Source: Brachycybe producta (lineage: Eukaryota > Arthropoda > Diplopoda > Playtdesmida > Andrognathidae). Taken from it: a stretch of DNA of 64,000 nt. Each line of letters starts with the position of its first letter. Position 1 is the stretch's first letter. Under the pieces are notes generated by a model. The model did no database searches. It had not been told where the DNA came from and saw only the letters and a program-made list of their open reading frames with translations. Positions 15,942-25,300 of the stretch are shown here, in pieces. The stretch covers positions 2,232,001 through 2,296,000 of the forward strand of contig JAUPFP010000036.1 in the NCBI GenBank assembly GCA_036925085.1, read 5' to 3'. The translations under genes were made by a program, and so were the position numbers.

Positions 15942-18535
15942 GTTGTTGTTGGTCACGGATCCAGAGTTGTTCGCAAATTAAGTTCAAAGCGAGAGCTACA
16001 TCACTGAATTCCGCTTTCTGAAGTACTTTATTCTGTTGTTCCGTCAAAATATTCTTCATTTTGATCACTGGAACCTTAAATTGTTTTTCGAAATCTCTTA
16101 CGTCTCGAACTGTAACGTCTGTTGCAGTGTGTAGGTCATATCTGAAAGCATAAATGAGTAAAACATACAGCTAATTAGTCGGGTTCGGATTTTTATGCAA
16201 TATTAAGCAAATGTTTCTCAATTTGTGGCACAAATGCCCAATTCTGAAGTAACAATTTTGTGTAGATCAACCAACAATTATGGTTTTTTCAATCAAAAAC
16301 ACCTGGTTAGAGCCTAGTAACCAGGGGGCCTCATTACAGAAAGAAAATAAGTCACAAAAACAAATAACAAAATAATATGACATATATCATTATATGAATG
16401 TATGTTATTGACTTATGTACAAAATAATATGACAATCACAAAATAGCGCACAAACAGTGACATTGTAACGTATGATTGTCACAATTTTATGACTTTCTGT
16501 AATGAAGCCCCAGACATCTAGCCTCTAACCAGCCTTTTTGATTAGAAAAAGTATAATTGCTGTTGCTCTAACGATGATGATTATTATTTCACAATTGGCA
16601 CTTGATAGGCCACAAATTAAGAAAATAAGCTCGATATTGCATAATAATCTGAGCCGTGCTAATTGACTACTAGAATTCGAAATGAATTGTTGAAGTTTAT
16701 ACCTCGTTCCTACTATTATAGGGCAAACTGTGTCGTTCATTTGTAGAATGTTTGACATTTGTTCTGGAATTGCATCTAAACTACTTTTATCCGTAAATGA
16801 AAACAGAAACATTGTAGCAGCCATTTCTTCTTTACAAGACTACAAAGATGTTAGAAAAATAAAACCACATGTGATTTTCGATTTAATTCCCTTTCTTCAT
16901 ATGTAGCAACTCCACAAGTGAAAGGACCAAAGTGATTTAGGGTTGGTACACACAAGCGACTTTTGAAAGACTTTTCAGCGACAAAAAGAAGTCGAATGTC
17001 GATGCATTGTTGGTCGTTGCAATGTATTTTCTATGCAAAGACGCCAAATGTGCCAAGTTTGGTGTCTTTACATAGAAAATACATTACGACGACATCTTTG
17101 CGGCCTTTGACTTCTTTTTATCGCCAAAAAGTCTTTCAAAAGTTGCCTATTTGCTAAGGGGTTTATACCACAAAGGCTTTATGATAAAACATGTCGGTCG
17201 ATCATACATTTTGCATGTACTTTTTCATAAAAAGTAATGTTTTACGTTTACCATTTACTTTTTTGTGGAAATTTCGTGGATCATTTTCGAGGTATTAGGC
17301 CGGCTTCACACGAGCTACTTTGTGGCGCCACATAAAGTGGTCGTTTTTAGCAGACTATTGATTGAATAGGTGGTCCCAAGAGCCACCGTTTCTTTTTACA
17401 CCACAACAGCAATGAGTGGTTGAGTCTGGTTATAAGTGGCGGCCACCGCCTGTTTGACAGTGATGTTTAGTAATGATCAGTGGCCCAGTGGCCATCAGAA
17501 GGCGCCATTGTTTTCATAGGTGGACTATGTAAAACAAGCCGCGTCAGCCACTTTGTGGCACCACAAAGTGATCCACGTGAAGCTGAGCTTACACAGGACA
17601 AAAGTATTTCGTCTGTTTAGAGGCTAAAATTTAAAAATAATACAAGGTTGCATCTTAACAGCCTCGTTAATCGAAAAATGCGAAATTCTTTTGGCATTTA
17701 TCATTTTACTGACCGGAACGACATGATTAAATTTTTTCTGAACCATTTCACCAGAATCCCAAAACTCGAGTCTGAAAATAACAATCTTCGAAGACTGAAT
17801 CAACTTGACTGGCCAGTAAACTCCAGTGACATTAATTCCTAAAAAATGATACAAAGCATTTTATAGAAGCAAGTTTCAGTAATGATGAATCTGTTACCAG
17901 TTGTTTCATAGTATCCAGTTTCGGGATTGAGACCTGCAAGACGTGCAATAGTGCTCGTTTTACCGATTCCAGCTTTTCCGGTTACAAAAATCTTGTAATT
18001 AAGTTCTTCAATGTGAAGTGGAAGATTTGGTTTTTCTAAAAAACCTATTTTTCATATAAAAAACATCAATTAAGTTGGTTTCTTATGGTGTGTAAACGTC
18101 CCTTGAACTACCATTTTTTTCAGAAGCAAAATTAAGAACAATTTGAACGTTTTAGAAACTAGAAGAGTAATTCAATCACTGAAGAGTATTTTCAAGTTGA
18201 TATATTTTAAAATTAGCTTTTTATGATAGTTTGAAAATAAGTGATATTTTTTTCATTTTTGTCTATAAAAAGTTTATTTTTAAAGATCTCAATATGAAAA
18301 TAGTATTAAGTGATTCAGCTACCGTTCTAGTTTCTAACACTTTCAATTTCTTCTGAGTTTTGCTCTTCTGAAACTGTAAGAACAAACTGAGTTAAATAGT
18401 TCACTTAGTGTTTATTTAACATTTACCATATTGTTTCCTTTTGTAAACATTTGGTTGTAATAATACTTTTAATATTTCTGCTCCTTCTGGAGATAAATAC
18501 CAATCCAGTTGTACCATTGATCCCAGTTTCGACAT
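15937..18535 (-). CDS. CPLANE2: CPLANE2/RSG1, small GTPase of ciliogenesis and planar polarity
   Basis: Five exons on the minus strand: 18535-18427, 18044-17898, 17838-17714, 16839-16703 and 16141-15937. They encode 240 residues (human protein 258). The start ATG gives MSKLGSMVQLDWYLSPEG, which aligns with the conserved N-terminus before the GTPase fold. The P-loop is TGKAGIGKTS, followed by LAGLNPETGYYETTGI (switch I side), FWPAKL-like VYWPVKL, FRLEFWDSGE (DxxG, switch II) and MFLFSFTDKSSL. The base-recognition motif is GTRYD, where the human protein has GSKFD and canonical GTPases N/TKxD. The known role is with FUZ, INTU and WDPCP in delivering IFT-A particles to basal bodies. The 4th intron carries nested MITEs. 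No other family fits as well. Confidence 0.95.
16178..16660. mobile_element. Foldback MITE (family F) with a second MITE (family G) inserted
   Basis: Family F ends read GGGTTCGGATTTTTATGCAATATTAAGC on the left and GATATTGCATAATAATCTGAGCC on the right; related copies lie at about 37925-38240 and 39352-39665. At about 16325-16512 it is split by family G, whose ends are GGGGCCTCATTACAGAAAG and CTTTCTGTAATGAAGCCCC; another G copy is at about 29772-30022. The composite lies entirely within CPLANE2 intron 16142-16702. Confidence 0.7.
16937..17162. mobile_element. MITE family C (CACACAAGCGACTTTT ends)
   Basis: The left arm CACACAAGCGACTTTTGAAAG and the right arm CAAAAAGTCTTTCAAAAGTTGC are inverted, with subterminal GACTTC/GAAGTC and a core containing ATGTATTTTCTAT twice in inverted orientation. 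Related copies: 43378-43605, 60425-60590 and 63325-63495. It sits in a CPLANE2 intron. Confidence 0.65.
17295..17600. mobile_element. MITE family B (GGCTTCACACGAGC ends)
   Basis: The left end GGCTTCACACGAGCTACTTTG and the right end CAAAGTGATCCACGTGAAGC are inverted repeats of roughly 30 bp, with GTGG-rich subterminal DNA. It lies in the same CPLANE2 intron as the neighbouring family C copy. Both recall families with CACACG-type ends but differ in body sequence. Confidence 0.6.
18085..18375. repeat. Foldback family A copy in CPLANE2 intron 1
   Basis: It carries the family words TAGAAACTAGAAGAGTAATTC, AAGTTGATATATTTTAAAAT, AAAAAGTTTATTTTTAAAG and GATTCAGCTACCGTTCTAGT in the usual mirror order. 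Confidence 0.75.
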
Positions 18536-18654
18536 CCTTTATTTACTTTTATAGAAAAATAAATAATATAAAATAAATAATAAATAAATTATTGGTGATT
18601 GAAATAATAAAATAATTATAGAAAAGAACGTTTCTGTACGTGTAATTTCAATTC

Positions 18655-18950
18655 TAGTTTCTAAAACACTTTCAAGTTTCTCTTAAGGTGGCTCTAGTGT
18701 TAAAATAGTCTTGAACTTAGTTTCTTCTGTCTTTCAGGTATAAAATGAAGAGAAACTGCAATGTGTTTTAAAAACTAGAAGTGTCGTTCCTTCACTTAAA
18801 CAAGTATTTTTTATGTTATTTTTCAAAATAAACTTTTTATGCAAGTTTGAAAATGACACGAATTTTTTTTTTATTTATGGGTCTATAAAAAATTTATTTT
18901 GAAAGATAACACGATAATACTAAGACATTTTGCTACTGTTAGAATTCCTT
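18655..18950. repeat. Foldback family A copy upstream of CPLANE2
   Basis: TTCTAGTTTCTAAAACACTTTC is followed by CTTCTGTCTTTCAGG, AAAACTAGAAGTGTCG and AAAATAAACTTTTTATGC. The stretch 18536-19543 between CPLANE2 and CCDC115 otherwise shows only AT-rich DNA. Confidence 0.7.
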
Positions 18951-19542
18951 AGACTATTATCTTCATAGTCTTAAGAAAATCCAACCAATAGTATGCTTTC
19001 CGCCATAAAAAGACAAGAGGCTAATCTTCTCAATTCACTATCAACTTTAGACTTAAAATCTCTTTGTGGTTCCTTTAATTATAACAGAAATTCACTTCGT
19101 ATGTAATACAGAAAAAAATCAAAATTAATTTATGCTAATTTGATTTATATAAAAAGTTTCTTGCAACTAATTTTAAAGTGAATTTATCAATATAAAATGT
19201 TTGTACTATTTTGTTATATTTTGGCTGTTTTTAAGGTTTATTTAGCTATAATTATGGAAGAAAAACTAAAAATCTATTATTATACCTCAAAAGGTTTTTT
19301 TTAAAAAAAATTGCAGTTATAATTTAACAGTATTTTATAAGCCTATTTAGCAATATTTTAGCTGAATTTGTTAAAATAAGTGAAGGGCTCTTTTTTTTTT
19401 TTTTTTTAGCTATATACAAGTTATCCCCAGCTGACTATAAATCAATAAACATTATAGAAAATCTTTATTTATCATCAAATTTACAAATAAGTGATCTTTT
19501 TGTTTATTTAAAAAAATTAAGATAACTAGAAAAATTAAGAAT

Positions 19543-19548
19543 TTTATT
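19543..19548 (-). terminator. CCDC115 poly(A) signal overlapping its stop codon
   Basis: On the minus strand the gene ends AAG AAA TAA AAT. The stop (19544-19546) is therefore inside AATAAA, as in the neighbouring CPLANE2 gene. Confidence 0.5.
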
Positions 19549-20143
19549 TCTTCTGTTGTTCGTTCAACTCTCGACTTATTCTCTCGCATTCCAGTCTGAT
19601 AGCTTCCAAATGCGACTGCAGACTAGCGATTCTGCAGATCGAAACGACGTTCTCATGGAACACACGCTGACTCTCTCGTAACGCATGAGGAACCAGGACT
19701 CCGAACCACCTCAATGGATCCCTCTTCTTATCGAAGAACGTATCATTAGATTGTTTCGTATCATCCTCTTCTTCCTTCTTAACGACTCTTCTTCTCAGAC
19801 CTCCATCTAAATCTCCTCCTCCGTTACGATCGGATGACGCTGTTCTGACTACAAAGAAGTCACGATACTTCACCGCTCGATCGTCATCGTTGTCACTGTC
19901 CACGGCCTCTCGATTGTCGACGTTAACCAAAGCCTCGACGTCTCTCCCTTCCTCCTTTGGAAGTTGAAGACTTCCGACCGATTTTGTTCCCATACTGTAA
20001 CGAGCTTTAGATATTAGAAAAAATCCATCTCGTAACGAAACCTCGAGACTCTTCTTCTCGTCCAGAATCTTTTCGAACAGTTCCAGTTTCTTTAGAATCA
20101 GTTTGTCCAAATTGTCCTTCATCTTTTCAGTTTCATCGTTCAT
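19544..20143 (-). CDS. CCDC115: CCDC115, V-ATPase V0 assembly factor (Vma22-like)
   Basis: A single uninterrupted frame of 199 residues, slightly longer than the human protein (180). The N-terminal coiled coil (about residues 1-45) leads into SKARYSMGTKSVGSLQ, the family signature (human AKARYAMGAKSVGPLQ). A charged, low-complexity linker (about 65-125) is followed by DPLRWFGVLVPHALRESQ (human DPLNWFGILVPHSLRQAQ) and a C-terminal helix ending RISRELNEQQKK. The yeast counterpart Vma22 works in the ER with Vma12 and Vma21 to assemble the V0 sector. No intron is needed; the first ATG begins the conserved coiled coil. It is in tandem with CPLANE2 on the same strand, about 1 kb upstream of it, and a GC-richer promoter region precedes it. 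Confidence 0.93.
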   Translation of the reverse strand: MNDETEKMKDNLDKLILKKLELFEKILDEKKSLEVSLRDGFFLISKARYSMGTKSVGSLQLPKEEGRDVEALVNVDNREAVDSDNDDDRAVKYRDFFVVRTASSDRNGGGDLDGGLRRRVVKKEEEDDTKQSNDTFFDKKRDPLRWFGVLVPHALRESQRVFHENVVSICRIASLQSHLEAIRLECERISRELNEQQKK

Positions 20144-20159
20144 TTTCCAAGTTAATTTC

Positions 20160-20345
20160 CCTGAGACCTGTCAATCAAAAATTGCTGTAACACTTTCAAT
20201 GCTATTCCTTTAGTCCCAATACTTAACAGGGAAAGGGGCGTGGTTTCCTACGGTGGCACCTCCCCTTTCTAAAACGCGCGCAGGAGAGCGCGTGCACCTC
20301 TCGTTATGAGTTCTACGCTTAAAATACTATAGCAACAACACGTAA
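20160..20345 (-). promoter_or_regulatory. Probable CCDC115 promoter
   Basis: This is the only GC-rich island in the area. It holds GGGGCGTGG (KLF/Sp-like), CACCTCCCC and a short GCGCGC...GCGCG inverted pair, immediately upstream of the CCDC115 start codon. The assignment rests on position and composition only. Confidence 0.4.
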
Positions 20346-20490
20346 TGGACGAATGTACGACACGTAGACAAGCAAAGAAAAATGTAAATTAATCGTATTC
20401 TACAAAGACGTAAACCTGTTCATATTTACCTTTAATACGCTTTACAAATAACCATTCGTAACATTCAACTTCAATAGTTTTGTCATTATG

Positions 20491-20505
20491 TCACTAGATG
20501 GCACT
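20491..20505 (+). promoter_or_regulatory. CTCF-like motif TCACTAGATGGCACT
   Basis: It matches the animal CTCF core (CCASYAGRKGGCR) with one difference at the first base. It lies 348 bp upstream of the CCDC115 start. The same CTAGATGG core recurs upstream of FBXO42 and between PIGA and BCAS2. Confidence 0.4.
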
Positions 20506-20525
20506 CATAGCAGCAGGTTTTTGAT

Positions 20526-20674
20526 TATACCTGCCTTATCGTAAGAAGAAACTTTTGACGTCATTAGGGTTGACGAATAATTTAGACTTGTGGCATTAAT
20601 CCTAAATTTAACGTCAACTCTTTTGACGTCACGAGCTGTTTTTTTTTTACGATGAGACAAGTTTATATGCCTAT
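20526..20674. mobile_element. Solo GACGTCA-type MITE
   Basis: The left arm TATACCTGCCTTATCGTAAG...TTTTGACGTCA and the right arm TTTTGACGTCACGAGC...TACGATGAGACAAG match the outer element at 13408-14107. It is about 150 bp with no inserted sequence. Confidence 0.6.
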
Positions 20675-21175
20675 GTTTTTTTCTTGCACATGCCATGCTC
20701 ATCGATTTATCAGCAGTGTGACGTCACATCATTAGAAATATATTGATGTGAAGTTCTATCGCTGAATTATTCGATGAATACCGTATTGTACTGTTTATAA
20801 CAGGGAGGACCTTAGGAAGGGGAGACACCATTTACTACTTCCACTGGTGTTCTTGAGTGAAGCTAAGTTTTGGGGGTAGAAAAGCAGGGGTGTGGCTTAT
20901 CCGCCATCTTTTTGAGACCCAGAAGAATGTTGATATATTAAGTTTCATAATAATAAGTTTCTTTATTTCTTCAAGAAAAGTTTATTTACATTAAATCAAA
21001 CAAAAAAAATATATATACGCATAAAAACGTTGCATTTTTGTCAGAAATCTACATAATGTAATATTTTAAATGCACATTTTTCTAGTCTGAAATTCACGGA
21101 TGGCAATTCTGATAAAAACATTGATATATTGCTTTTCCCATAATTTTAAAAATTAAAAACCATTGAAAACTAACA

Positions 21176-21247
21176 GACACCACCAAGATTTGAACCTGAG
21201 ACCTTCAGCTAACAAAGCAGTGATGTTAACACTTCAGCTAAACTAAC
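21176..21247 (-). repeat. tRNA-like fossil or SINE head
   Basis: On the minus strand 72 nt reproduce a tRNA layout: TAGCTGAAGTG resembles an A box and GGTTCAAATCT (21186-21196) is a good B box within a foldable T arm (TCAGG/CTTGG). The anticodon stem is imperfect and the acceptor stem pairs poorly (GTTAGTT against TGGTGTC), so it is unlikely to be a working tRNA gene. A SINE 3' body was not delimited. Confidence 0.45.
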
Positions 21248-21495
21248 AACTGTGAAAATACAAGTAAATTATACTTAGGAATTGTTTAACAATATATCAA
21301 TCAATAAAAAAAATGAAAAAAAAATCAGCCAAAGTAGATGGAGCCACCGTCTCCATTAAAAAAATTTTGCCAAAAAGCAAAAACTTTTTTTGGAGGTATA
21401 GGATTTTTAACATAGAACTTTTTTAATTAATGTTTCAAATGTTTGAAGACAGGGGCGCTACAATCAACTATTACATAGAGTCCATGTATAAGGTC

Positions 21496-21553
21496 TTAGG
21501 TTAGGTTAGGCTAGTGGGTTAGGTTAGTTGGGTTAGATTAGTTGGGTTAGATT
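21496..21553. repeat. Degenerate telomere-like repeats (TTAGG/TTAGGG)
   Basis: TTAGGTTAGGTTAGGCTAG is followed by variants GGGTTAGGTTAG and TTGGGTTAGATTAG, about ten units in 58 bp. It is interstitial, between CCDC115 and FBXO42. Confidence 0.6.
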
Positions 21554-21605
21554 CTTCTCTCTACCAACCTTGACATAAGACAAAGAAAGAGTTATGTTAG
21601 GTGTA

Positions 21606-21922
21606 GTGTTGGGACAGGTGTTTGGATCCAGCACAAAAAATTCGTTTGCCCCGCCCTCTTTATGAGCATCAGACCAAATATCAACAAATTAGAAATTGCT
21701 GTTCCTCATAAAAGGGTGGAGCAAACGAATTTCTTGTGCTGGATTAAACTCTCATGTATATAACCCTAGTACACACTCATCTATGCACAGCATTAGAATT
21801 TTATTTGCTCCGCCCTTTTATGAGAGACGTACATCACTTTCAAATTGGTTTGTTAATTGGCCTGATGTCATAAAAAGGCGGGGCAAACGAAATTCCAATG
21901 CTGCGCACGGATGCCTGTCCTA
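21606..21922. mobile_element. Two tandem related hairpin MITEs
   Basis: Hairpin 1 (21625-21744) has arms ATCCAGCACAAAAAATTCG and CGAATTTCTTGTGCTGGAT. Hairpin 2 (21784-21907) has arms TGCACAGCATTAGAATT and AATTCCAATGCTGCGCA. Both share a subterminal core of the type GCTCCGCCCTTTTATGA/GGGCGGAGCAAACGAA. An outer imperfect pair, GGGACAGGTGTTTGGATCC and GGATGCCTGTCC, encloses both, suggesting one compound element. GGGCGGAGC also occurs in the 53336 MITE. Confidence 0.65.
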
Positions 21923-22170
21923 GCACTGGATCTGAGCAAGATGGCGACTATTTTACTCCCAGCCAACCCCCGCCCCCCCCCCCTTTGGTTTATTACGTTG
22001 TGTTAGACGTCCATTTTGGTACTTTACACGTGTAGATATGTCGACTTCAAGAATTTGATGTCATGTTACATTTGTATAGTTTTTTTCTTCAAAGACATTT
22101 GTCATTGCTCGTATTTACGTGATATTGTTTTGTGTCTGACAAGTTAATACGAAATTAACAAAGACGATGT

Positions 22171-22185
22171 CGCCATCTAGTGTCA
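22171..22185 (-). promoter_or_regulatory. CTCF-like motif upstream of FBXO42
   Basis: The plus strand reads CGCCATCTAGTGTCA, that is TGACACTAGATGGCG on the minus strand, a full match to the CTCF core. It ends about 137 bp before the FBXO42 start codon. Confidence 0.45.
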
Positions 22186-22321
22186 TTTTGTGAAGACACA
22201 TGAAATTATTTATTGTCAATTTCGTGATTTTCGTTGTTTCTGTCGAATTTCATTGTTTTTGAACGGTTTTAATCGTAGATTTTGTTAAATCTACTTATAA
22301 ATTTGAACATTATCTTCACTT

Positions 22322-25300
22322 ATGGCGGGTAAGAGTCTATTTATGCTTTTAAAGTGGTTTTTAACTTGAATGAACTTTGATTTCTATCATAAACATCGTC
22401 TTTTGTTCGTTTTTTTTCGCATCTAGAATCAGTCAATATACGAAATTTACCGTCAGAAGTTCTCGAATTCATTCTGAACTTCGTTTCTCCTTACGAAGAT
22501 TATAAGAATTGTATGTTAGTATGTAAAGAATGGCGCGATTTGGTTCAAGGTAACGTAAAACTGTTAAAGAATAAGGAAATTTGTTATTTGAAGGACGTGT
22601 TTTTATCATTTTAATTATAATTTCAGAGATGATCAAGAGAAAACGGACGAGTTTTGTGAGAGACGTTAAGAACATGAACGTTGTCTGGTTTCATCATGCC
22701 GAAAGTTCGTTTCCGACGATCGCCGCTCGATTCGGACACAGTTGTTGTAGATATAAAGACTCGATGTTCGTTTTCGGAGGTTACGCATCTACAAATACGA
22801 CTTTTAACGATCTGTGGCGATTAGATTTGAATAGTAGACGTTGGATAAGACCTTTGGCCGTCGGTTTGTCTTCGTGTTTCACACGTTTTTAAGACTAGTA
22901 AAGGTTTTTTATTTATTAACGTAGGTACATATCCTCCTCCAAAAGCTTTTGCGACGTTCCTTCCCCACAATGATGTTCTAGTTCTTTTTGGAGGTCTCGC
23001 TCATCCTTCAACTTCTGCTCTTCATCAGGTTCGAGAAAATTAAATACTTCGAAAACAAAATTGTGAACATTTTTATGTTTCTTTGTGATTTTAAATTGGA
23101 ATTAGAGGACATTTTCACTTAAAAACTAACTTAAAAGGCGAAAAAAGAAGAAAAAGAGAATGGAAAGTTGGAAAGACACACAGTTACTTTTTTTTTTGCT
23201 TTTTAAATGTTTTTCCGTGCATTTTTGTTTTTTTGTTCTGAATTTCGTCAAATATTTACATCATAATACTTTTAAAAATTTAACTTTTTGTGATAATTTG
23301 AAAATGATTGAATTTTACGCATTTTTTTGTTTCACATCCAACGTGTAATTTTCAAAGATGACTTTTTGAAAATATTTTAGAATAATTCTTCCACAATTAT
23401 GATTTTCCAACAGATTTTCTATGTTTTTCTTGTAAAGTTACTTCCGAGAAAAAGTTTACGTCCATTAACGAGTATTTTGTTTTGATGTTTCTTTTGGTTA
23501 ACAGTTTCAAGATTATCGTCTCTTTAACCAACTCCACTTTTACGATCCTCAAGCGAATCAGTGGATCGAAATGACGACGATGACGAATCCACCTGCCGTT
23601 GCCGGACACTCTGCTAGTATTCACGGCGATCTCATGGTTGTATTCGGAGGACGTCAGTTATCGGGAGGGCGATATAACATCTGGTTTTTTTTTCTTCTCA
23701 CATTTTTATAATATTCAATGTATAAATTAATAATTTAGAATTTTTCATTCATGTTCACTTTGATCAGTTGTAACGACATTTGGGTGTTAGATTTACGAAA
23801 TCTAACCTGGTGGAAACAAGAAACTGGTGAAGTTAAACCACCTCCGATGCGAAATCAAACACAGGTTCCGTTAGAATATATTTCACCTTTTATTTTATCG
23901 TTACGAGTATTCGTTCTCGCTTTATTTTGACTTAAAAGATCTCGATCGATGATGATCATGCGTTGGTCATCGGTGGATGTGGATTTAACACGATTCTTTC
24001 GGATGTTTGGCTTCTGACGATCGGACGTAATCTCAAATTATGGACTTGGACAAAGATGACGATAAATAATCGTGAAAATTCAACGGACAATCACTTGTTT
24101 AATCCCGCTTGCAAAGTGAAATTTCATTTATTTTTTAAACAAATTCAAACGAAACTTACTTAAATACTAGAATCGTTTTTGTTTTTAATCTCTCTTAATT
24201 TGAGGTTCAAGACAAGGTCGTTTTTCTCGGACGTGGTCCTCAAGCAAAATCTCCGGCTCTAAACCAGATGATCAGAATTCATCCACGTACTTGGGTTCCA
24301 CCGAGAGAAGAAGATGTGATTCTGTTTGGTCCTGACAATCTCAATGATGGATTGAACGGAAGGCATGTTCTAGTCTTAAAAGTTGTTTCCTCACCTTTTC
24401 TTTCTCTGTGCCTTTTTTATCTTTCTTTCACTTTATAAAACTAAAATAATGTCATTATTTGTGAAGTTATTTAGGTTTATGGTGCAGAAAAACGATGAGA
24501 AAAGAATTTAAAGAATTATTTGAACGTAAAAGAATAAACAAAGGCGTAAAGAGTATTTTATTGACGATAATTTTTAAAATAAGCTTTTTTATGGTTGTTG
24601 GTTGTGTTTTAGACCAACAAAATGACGAAACACGGTTCAAAGAAAATGAAATGAATTTTCACTTCCAAATTAAGAGAAACTTAAACAATTTCTTAATCTC
24701 TTAAAGGCATTTTTATGTTGAGATCTTTAAAAAAAAATTTTTATAGACAAAAATTGTAAAAAAAATATCGTCTGTTTAAGGTTGGGTCATTTTCAGACTT
24801 ATCTAAAAAGCTTATTTTGAAAGATATCTAACGTGAAAATTATCTTATGGAATTCAGCTACCCTTCTAGTTTCTAAAACACAGTCAAGTTTCTCTTCAAA
24901 GACAGAATAAACAGAATTTCCCGAGCGTTTACACTTTAAAACTCCGTTAAAAGAAAAATTTTACGTTTTTGACTGACAAAAATGGTGAAAATCGATTTCA
25001 AAGAGCATTTCTTCTTCTAGTCTGAAATTAATCTTGGAAATTAAATTAAATTAATTTTATTCTTGATGTTGTTACAGAGACGAGAAGAGAAAGTTGGATG
25101 TCGAACTGTGTGTTAACGGAAAACGCGGGTTGTTGCCAATTAGAAACCGAACTGTGTCGAATCAGAGTGTCGATCAGATGCAACAGTTGAACGGAGCAGA
25201 CGTTCTTCCATCTCCGTCTCCATCTTGTTCAAAAGATAACATAAATAGAACGACCACCGAAAAAATGAATATCGATGGCAGTTGTGGTGGCGGCTGTTCG

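Noticed and set aside
16963-17157. Plus-strand frame resembling a small protein (ATKRSRMSMHCW...).
   Set aside because: It lies wholly within a family C MITE inside a CPLANE2 intron; the frame follows from the palindromic sequence.
21941-22020. AAGATGGCGACT considered as a start codon of an additional gene or upstream FBXO42 start.
   Set aside because: The frame runs into a C-rich tract and closes quickly; the FBXO42 start at 22322 joins exon 2 in frame without it.
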